Made by a program: the position numbers and the translations under genes. Positions 9,801 through 15,591 of a DNA stretch of 17,261 bases are shown piece after piece. Below the pieces are notes generated by a model. It was not told the DNA's origin. It worked only from the letters and a program-made list of their open reading frames with translations, and did not search any database. The stretch covers positions 1,380,530 to 1,397,790 of the forward strand of contig KQ482041.1 in the NCBI GenBank assembly GCA_001430745.1, in the 5' to 3' direction. How positions within the stretch are numbered: position 1 is the stretch's first letter; each line of letters begins with the position of its first letter. This DNA comes from Auxenochlorella pyrenoidosa (taxonomy: Eukaryota; Chlorophyta; Trebouxiophyceae; Chlorellales; Chlorellaceae).

Positions 9801-10763
9801 ACCCCCTGCTCCATTCCCTTGCTGCCCTGCTGGGCGCAGCCTGCCCCTAGACGCCTATACCCACCTCTCCGCCCTTACACTGCCCAACCCAACCCACTCC
9901 CCGCCCCCACCCCACCCCTGCAGGCGACAACCTCATGTACCCTATCCCCTACCACGAGCTGTCGGGCTGGACCATCCACAGCATGACCTGCGGCAGCAGC
10001 ACCTTTGCCTGCGCGGCCAGCGCCGGCAACGAGCGGTCCACCATCACGTGGGGCCACTCCAACGGCTACAGGTGGGGCGCAGCCGGAGACGGACGCGGCG
10101 CCTGCATGCCTCCCTTCCCTCCGCCTTTTCCCCTTTTGACCAGCCAGTGCTCCAGTGCTCCAACGCAGCATTGCTTTGCTCTTGGCAGCCACCCTAGGCC
10201 CGCCTTGCTTTGTCCCTGTGTGTTCTCCTTCCTTTCATAACCGCTGGCCCGCCCGTCCCTGCCGCCCCTGCAGCGAGCTGGGGTACGGTCCCGCCGGCAA
10301 GAAGAGCTCGGCCAACCCCGACAAGTGCATGGCGCTGGAGGGGGCGCAGACGCTGCAGGTGGGCGGGGGCGCTTCTTCCAGGGGCGCAGCAACAGAGCAG
10401 TCGATCCGGGCCCAGCCCAGGCTGATCTGGGCGAATGCATGGCGCTGTGGTGCTGCAAGTGGCGCAGGCAGATCTGGGCTGCGCCGCCCTCCCAGCGCCA
10501 CACCCGTGTCGCCAGCGCACCTGGCCCCACCACAACCCATCGGTGAAAGACACATGAACCCCACCCCCACCCCTCCCTGCCAGGTGGCCATGGGCTTTGG
10601 CCACTCCCTGTTCCTGCTCAAGGAGGGGGACCCCAAGGCCGCGGCCGCCCCCGAGTGGGAGGCCCCTTGCGACAAGGACAACGCGGCGCCGGCCGTGGGG
10701 GCGGGGGCCAAGCGCAAGGCGGCGCCCTCGGGCGGGGCCAAGGGCAAGGCCAAGAAGAAGTGA
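6861..10763 (+). CDS. RCC2: RCC2-type RCC1-repeat (beta-propeller) protein
   Basis: Twelve exons join in frame to 454 residues: 6861-6968, 7112-7165, 7285-7380, 7599-7673, 7886-8038, 8399-8534, 8864-8946, 9165-9266, 9612-9756, 9924-10071, 10274-10358 and 10584-10763. All 11 introns are GT-AG. Several RCC1 repeats are visible (YTWGRNEKGQLGLGD, SAGRNHTAVV, YSFGLNSYGQLGTG, AGCPQYGQLGHG, VGYNHTIAV, WTWGFGGYGRLGH, SELGYG, MGFGHSLFL). The match is to RCC2 (TD-60) rather than RCC1: the opening ACGATDWYSIG, GRLGHKVQQDEFRPRLV, the MYP...GWTIHSMTCG block and the final VAMGFGHSL all follow RCC2 order. Animal RCC2 associates with mitotic centromeres and small GTPases such as Rac1 and RalA; the algal role is inference. 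Oddly, the N-terminus is short, and the basic tract is at the C-terminus (KRKAAPSGGAKGKAKKK), a likely nuclear signal. An in-frame TGA two codons before the ATG supports the start. It is divergent from the NDUFAF6 gene. Confidence 0.93.
8083..8109 (+). repeat. CTG-rich triplet repeat in RCC2 intron 5
   Basis: About six consecutive CTG units followed by CTT and CTG units lie inside the 8039-8398 intron. It is non-coding and probably a simple microsatellite. Confidence 0.7.
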
Positions 10764-11064
10764 AGGGCCGGGGCGGGGCGCCTCTGCCTGCCCATGCCCG
10801 CATGTGCGCAGCCACCAAATTGATTGATTGCTCTCCTGCCGCCTGTGCGCTGCCCTGCTTTGCCGGAATTTGGGTTTGCATTTGCAACGACACTCATCGA
10901 TGCTACAACTGCACGCAAGCTCACGCACAACGACTCGTCGTGTGACAAGACAGCTGGCACAGGGCGATGCCAGCAGCCTCTTGGCAGGCTTGCTACTGTG
11001 GCCAGCCCCGCTGTGTTGTTGTGGCGCAGCCATCTGTCTCGCGAGATGCCATCTGCCGGCAACC
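10764..11064. other. Convergent 3' region between RCC2 and the LEA-like gene
   Basis: No exon was supported here. It should contain the 3' UTRs of both converging genes. No TGTAA on either strand was found, so cleavage sites cannot be placed. If the last exon of the LEA-like gene is wrong, part of this region could be coding. Confidence 0.5.
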
Positions 11065-12181
11065 TCAGGGCTTGTCCTGCAGTGAATGCGCACAGGATGA
11101 AGCGTGGAGTCATCTCTGATCGAAGAGATCTTTCTTGCAGACCGCCTGAGGTGGGCCAGTCTTTCGAGCCAGGCCGGCAGCAATGCAGGGCACTGCAGCG
11201 CACCACGCCTCCCGCTGCAAACCCAGCCGTCGCGATGGCAGCTAGCCATGGACAGCCCGCAAAGGCTGCCCACCTTGGCCAGCTTCCTCAACCCGCGCTT
11301 CAGGGCTCTACCACCCACGCCCATGGGCGCACTCTTTTTTTCTTTCAGACCCACGCCCCGGCACCCACTGGCGCCCACCTCTGTGGTGGCGCCCTTCACC
11401 TTCTCCTTCAGCGAGTTGGCCATTACCTTGGCGCTCTCCTTGGCGCCCTGCGTGGGCAGGGGGTGCAACGCTGGGCGTGCTGTGCTGCCCACATGAAACC
11501 AGAGCGCCATGCAAGGCAGCCAGCGCCGCCGTCAAGGCAGACCATTGCTGCATGGGCAGCAAGCCCGGTGATCAGCACAAACTGACAACGACACCCCTGG
11601 TCCGGGCGCCCTGTGGCCCGGCCAGTCCCGCACCCGCGCCGCGTTCTTGGCCATCTCGCCGATGTCGCCCATGGCCTTGCCGGGCTCGCCGGTGGCAGCG
11701 TGGCGAATCTGCAGGGCAGCGGATCGTGGGCACGGACGCTCGGTTGGGGACCATGCACGGGGCGTCGGCCGCCGAGGGCGATGCCACGCGGCAGGCCACG
11801 CCAGCATATTCAGAGGGCACCGCGAGGACGCGACTGTGGCAGTGGTGCAGCCAGCAGTAACCAGCACTGGCTGCAGCTTTCTTTGAATGCAGCTCACGCT
11901 GTCCTTGGTGGCCTCATCCGTCTCGTGCGCCACCTGCATGGGTGCCGAGAAGCTGGCAGGGTTGAGTTTGGCATACAGCAGGCGGCCACCTGGGAAGCCG
12001 CCCCCCCGCTTTCCCCTCCCTGCCTTCGCCACCCCACCTGCTGCGGCCTGGTGGTGCGGTCGTCCGCCTTGAGCGGGTCAGCAGGGCTGCCAGAGGCACC
12101 AGCAAAGCAGCGGGAGGCTGCAGGGCGCAGCAGCTGGGCAGTCAGGCCCTGGCCCAGGCTGCGGACTGCGAGGAGCGACAT
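11065..12181 (-). CDS. Small mitochondrial LEA-like stress protein (3' exon tentative)
   Basis: Proposed exons on the minus strand are 12181-12038, 11933-11898 (only 36 bases), 11708-11634, 11447-11379 and, tentatively, 11076-11065. All junctions are GT-AG and phase 0, giving about 111 residues. The first 27 residues (MSLLAVRSLGQGL... to RCFA) look like a mitochondrial presequence. The mature part is small, hydrophilic and rich in Ala, Lys, Glu and Asp, with amphipathic helical stretches: VAHETDEATKDS, GKAMGDIGEMAKNAAR, and KESAKVMANSLKEKVKGATTE. This is typical of group 3 (LEA_4-like) proteins, which protect membranes and proteins during drying or freezing. I infer that role by composition, not by a diagnostic motif. 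The last exon adds only D-K-P-stop, with its acceptor at the CACTGCAG before it, and is weakly supported. A longer second exon beginning near 11990 would read GRLLYAKLNPASF, but it does not fit the phase of exon 1. The two upstream G-boxes suit stress control. Confidence 0.55.
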
Positions 12182-12427
12182 AGGGCTGGCTGGTTGCGAT
12201 CTGGCAGGTCTACGAGGCCTTGGGCGTGAGGAAGCGAGGAAATACAGAACAAGGAGGCAGGGGTTCTTGGCAAGGTGCCCCGATGGGCAGCTTCTCGCCC
12301 GCTGCTCAGGCCTGCATGCAACAGCACATGCGCTCCCTGAGAATCCATCAAAGAATCAATTCACTGCAATGCTATGCATTAAGTTGGGGGAAGGGATGAG
12401 GATGCACCTTGCGTGGCTTGCCGTGTG

Positions 12428-12437
12428 GGCACGTGCC
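12428..12437. promoter_or_regulatory. G-box palindrome 1
   Basis: GGCACGTGCC is a perfect palindrome with a CACGTG core, the site of plant-type bZIP and bHLH factors and part of ABRE-like stress elements. It is about 250 bases upstream of the LEA-like start. Confidence 0.5.
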
Positions 12438-12442
12438 GCAGG

Positions 12443-12458
12443 GCCTACGAGCCTACGA
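12443..12458 (+). repeat. 8-base tandem repeat between the G-boxes
   Basis: GCCTACGA occurs twice without a gap, followed by GC. It sits between the two CACGTG elements and may be part of the same regulatory unit. Confidence 0.7.
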
Positions 12459-12464
12459 GCGGCG

Positions 12465-12472
12465 CCACGTGG
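12465..12472. promoter_or_regulatory. G-box palindrome 2
   Basis: CCACGTGG is the classic plant G-box/ABRE core, 27 bases after the first palindrome. Its proximity to a stress-type gene makes it a reasonable candidate element. Confidence 0.5.
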
Positions 12473-12878
12473 GCAGGGAGCAGCAGACAAGCATGGTGTC
12501 GGCGCTTTGTGCAGTTCTCTCCTGTGCTTCTCTTTGCATTCCAGACTGCGTGCATGCTCCAAAGCCGCTGCAAGCCCGAGTGTGGACCCCTTGCTGTCTC
12601 GAGCACCGATAGAGGCAAGCGTCAAACCCTGATAGCTTCGAACGCTAGTAACAGGCGTCTCTCGATCACCCGGCGTTTCGGCGCAGGGGTTGGGCAAGCA
12701 CCCGGCACTGCCCGCCGGCGGCAGCGGTGTCTGCCACTGGCCGCCGAAGTTGACACGCAGCTCATCAGCTCGCACCCACCCCAGCAACGCTCCCAGTGCA
12801 GGCCCAGCAAGCTAGGTAGTTGGCCGCCCAGGCCGCAGTTGCAAGCCGTGTGGCACCGGCCAGCACGCTCGCACCGCC

Positions 12879-15016
12879 ATGGCGGCGCCGCGCTTCTCCG
12901 CCATCTCCGTCTCCCTCGGCCCCGACGCCGTGGGGCACCTGGCCCTCGCCCGCCCCGCCAAGGGCAATGCCATAAACCGGGAGATGTGGAACGAGCTGGG
13001 GCTGGGGCTGGAGCACCTGGTGGCGCGCGGCGCACGAGCGGTGAGGCGGCTGCCCAGGGTGGCTGGGGAGCAGGGGCGCCGGCGCTGGCTGCCTCTCAAG
13101 ACCGGGGAGATGCTGGGGAATTTGCACAAGGGTTAGACTGTCGCTTGCACAGACACCACGCTATCATCGGAAGTGACTGGCGAAGCAGGGGCCCATCGCT
13201 GGCGCCACCAAACTCCCCTGCTCAGTTGGCATGCCGTGCCATGCTGTGCTGCCCTGGCCGTGCAGATCGTGCTGAGCGGCGAGGGCAAGAACTTCTGCGC
13301 GGGCATCGACATAAACTCGCTCATGGCAGAGTTTGGGCAGCCAGCAGATGCGGCAGCGGGCGGAGGAGGGACAGCGGGCGCCACAGCGGGCCAAGCCCAG
13401 CCGGAGCCAGAGGCAGCGGCCGCTGGCTGCCATGGCCGCCAGCGCTACCATTTCAGGTGCGGCCGAGGCAGGCCGCATGTGCCGCGGAGGGCTTGGCTCT
13501 GGGCAGCGCCCACGCCTGCGCTCTCGGCCCTCTGCAAGGTCCCACCCGCCCACTTCTTGGCTTTGCCATGTTTTTGGCGGCCGGCCTGGCTAGCACGGCC
13601 TTGTGTGCGCCCGCAGCTTCCGGCGCACCTGCAGCACCTTGCTCCCCGCCCCCTGGCCCCAACCCCCCACCCCCCACCCTTCATCCTCACTCCCCGCTGC
13701 AGGCAGTTTGTGTTTGTGCTGCAGGACGCGATGAGCGCGTTTGAGCGGTGCCCCGTGCCGGTGGTTGCCGCGGTGCACGGCCACTGCGTGGGCGCGGGGC
13801 TGGACCTCATCACAGCCTGCGACCTGCGCCTGGCCACCGAGGATGCGCGGTTTGCTGTCAAGGCAAGGCGCCGGGGGGCTGGCACCGTACATTGCACGAG
13901 CACTCCCCCAGGCTGCGCCTGTTTTGCGTGGGGTGCAGGAGAAGCAGCTGCGGCATGCCTCGGATGGACGGGTGTTGCCTGTCGAGGCAGGGAGCGGAGC
14001 GCCGCCTGCTGCGATCCATCGCGCCCCTGTCTGTACGCCCCGCAGGCCCGCTGTTTGCGTCACTGGGCAGGACGGTATAGCATGGACACTGTGCCGAGGC
14101 CACTGGCACTGCGCCATTGAAGGGCACTCACTTGTGTTCCCCCCCCCCCCCCCGCCCCCCCCAGGAGGCGGACCTGGGCATCGTGGCCGACATGGGCACG
14201 CTGCAGCGCCTGCCGGCGATTGTGGGGCACGGCGTGGCCATGGACCTTGCGCTGACGGCGCGCACCTTCACAGGTGCCGTGCTCGGAGGGGGCTCCGTGT
14301 GACCCTGTCGAGAAGAGGGGGGAGGGCTGCTGGGCTCCAGAGATGGAGCGCTGGCGGTCCCGCGCCGAAGAGGGGTGCAGTGCATGCAACCCCTGGGGCC
14401 CAGCGACATGCGAGCTGTTGGCGCTGCCGCCACCCCCCTGCCCCTGTCTGCCAGGCTGTGCCCCTTGCTGGCGCGGCCTGCGGGCTGCCCAGCTGCCTGC
14501 CAACTGCACCTCGCTCTGCGCCCCGCCCACCCTGCCCTGCAGGTGATGAGGCCAAGGCCCTGCACCTGGTCAGCCGCACATTCCCCACCCTGCAGGCACT
14601 GATGGCGGGGGCGGCGGCGCTGGCGCGCAGCATCGCCGCCAAGAGCCCCCTGGCTGTGGTGGGCACCAAGCGCGTGCTGCTGCACCAGAGGTAGGGCACG
14701 TTTTGTGGGCATCAGCGATCCCCGCCGCGCTGGCGGGCCGTGTGGCCCAGCAAGTACAGCCTGCAGCGCATGCAGAGGGTGCAGCGTCCGGCCTGTGTGC
14801 CTGCCATGCTGCCGAGTGGCCGCGCTGTGCCGCCACCCATCCGGGCCCCCCACCCCCCACCCCCCACCCTTCTCCCCCAGGGACCACCCGGGCGTGCCCC
14901 TGGGCCTGGACTACGTGGCCACCTGGAACTCAGCCATGCTGCCCGGGTCAGCCGACATCCGGGAGGTGTTCATGGCGCGGGCAGAGGGGCGGCGCCCGCT
15001 GTTCAGCCGGCTGTGA
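12879..15016 (+). CDS. ECH1: Peroxisomal delta3,5-delta2,4-dienoyl-CoA isomerase
   Basis: Exons 12879-13040, 13266-13456, 13703-13862, 14165-14273, 14543-14690 and 14881-15016 give 301 residues of the crotonase superfamily. The enzyme isomerises 3,5-dienoyl-CoA to 2,4-dienoyl-CoA in the beta-oxidation of unsaturated fatty acids with odd-numbered double bonds. The CoA/oxyanion loop is LSGEGKNFCAGIDI (57-70). VHGHCVGAGLDLITACDLR follows. Predicted catalytic residues are D152, E172 and D180 (in GLDL, VKEAD and VADMG). Their spacing of 20 and 8 equals that of rat ECH1 D176/E196/D204. GTLQRLP after the third residue is also typical of ECH1 rather than plain enoyl-CoA hydratase. The C-terminus is SRL, a recognised plant-type peroxisomal targeting signal 1, and there is no presequence. 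A stretch rich in Ala, Gly and Pro (about 79-108) enlarges the loop after the oxyanion segment. Intron 3 uses a GC donor between VK and EAD. The start has a good context (ACCGCCATGG). Confidence 0.95.
13863..14164 (+). other. GC-AG intron (ECH1 intron 3) with a long poly-C tract
   Basis: The donor is GTCAAG followed by GCAAGG and the acceptor is CCCCCCAG before GAGGCGGAC. The product AVKEADLGIVADMG is gap-free against ECH1 proteins. Just before the acceptor is an uninterrupted run of 15 C, one G, then 8 C (14139-14162). Confidence 0.9.
14139..14162 (+). repeat. Poly-C tract at the ECH1 intron 3 acceptor
   Basis: Fifteen C, one G and eight C directly precede the AG acceptor. It serves as the polypyrimidine tract and is likely variable in length between strains and hard to sequence accurately. 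Confidence 0.8.
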
Positions 15017-15591
15017 GGGCGCGGCGCACCCGGGGCGGGCGGGCCCTGCCAGCCGCAGGTGCCAAGGCGGCAAGGCTTGGCAGAGCATGCCTGCTTGACA
15101 TGCCGTCCCTTTGTGTTGCTGTACACACGTTATGCTTATTCTGATGGTTGTTCCTGCATCATTACGTTCAACTGGCTGTGGCAAGCTGCCGCCGCTTGCA
15201 ACAGCTCCTCGACACACAAGCGCGACTGGCTTTCGCCCTGAAAGTCCCAGCTGCTCAGCATGTAAGACCTTCAGAGGGTGAAGTTCCCAGCAATATCAAG
15301 TTGCGAAATGTAAAATTCGAGGCACCTGGAGCATGTGAACGGTGGCGCCCTTGCACTCCCGCCCCGGGCGCCGCCTGCAAGCGCCGCCGCCCTGCGCTGT
15401 GCGCGCTGGGACACATGGATTGGCGCTTGGATTTAAATGCTGCGACACCGATTTCCATCCATTCTTATGCTCTCGCGCCCCTTCAGCGCATCCCAACCTC
15501 CTTGAACGTCTCTGCCGGGCCAAGCTGCGCTGTGGCAGCCGCCCTCGCCCTCCCCCACCCCTCCCCACCCCACCCCTCCCCACCTCCAGCC
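15017..15591. other. Intergenic region: ECH1 3' flank and GH9 promoter
   Basis: No exon was supported in these 575 bases. The left part is the ECH1 3' UTR, with TGTAA at 15261-15265 and 15309-15313. The right part should be the GH9 promoter and leader. It includes ATTTAAAT at 15431-15438, a possible TATA-like element 154 bases before the ATG, and a C/CCCCA-rich leader. Confidence 0.55.
15261..15265 (+). terminator. Possible poly(A) signal of ECH1 (TGTAA)
   Basis: TGTAA is the usual polyadenylation signal in Chlamydomonas and related green algae. This copy is 245 bases after the ECH1 stop; a second copy is at 15309-15313. Either could be used. Confidence 0.35.

Larger units (their letters stand above)
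12182..12878. promoter_or_regulatory. Divergent promoter region, LEA-like gene / ECH1
   Basis: These 697 bases separate two divergent starts and carry no supported exon. They hold two G-box palindromes (12428-12437, 12465-12472) around an 8-base tandem repeat. The part near 12335-12385 is relatively A+T-rich. Confidence 0.65.

Noticed and set aside
10194..11510. A 438-codon minus-strand open frame
   Set aside because: It contains exon 4 of the LEA-like gene in frame at its 5' end, but then runs through an intron, the 3' region and antisense RCC2 exons with no protein-like sequence.
11898..11992. A longer exon 2 for the LEA-like gene reading GRLLYAKLNPASFSAP
   Set aside because: Its acceptor is phase 1, while the good donor of exon 1 is phase 0. 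The shorter exon at 11933-11898 fits the phase and has a CTCAAC branch-point-like sequence before it. Transcript data could reverse this.
12413..13744. A 443-codon plus-strand open frame over the ECH1 start
   Set aside because: It reads the promoter region and ECH1 exon 1 in a wrong frame. The crotonase motifs are in other frames and splice cleanly.
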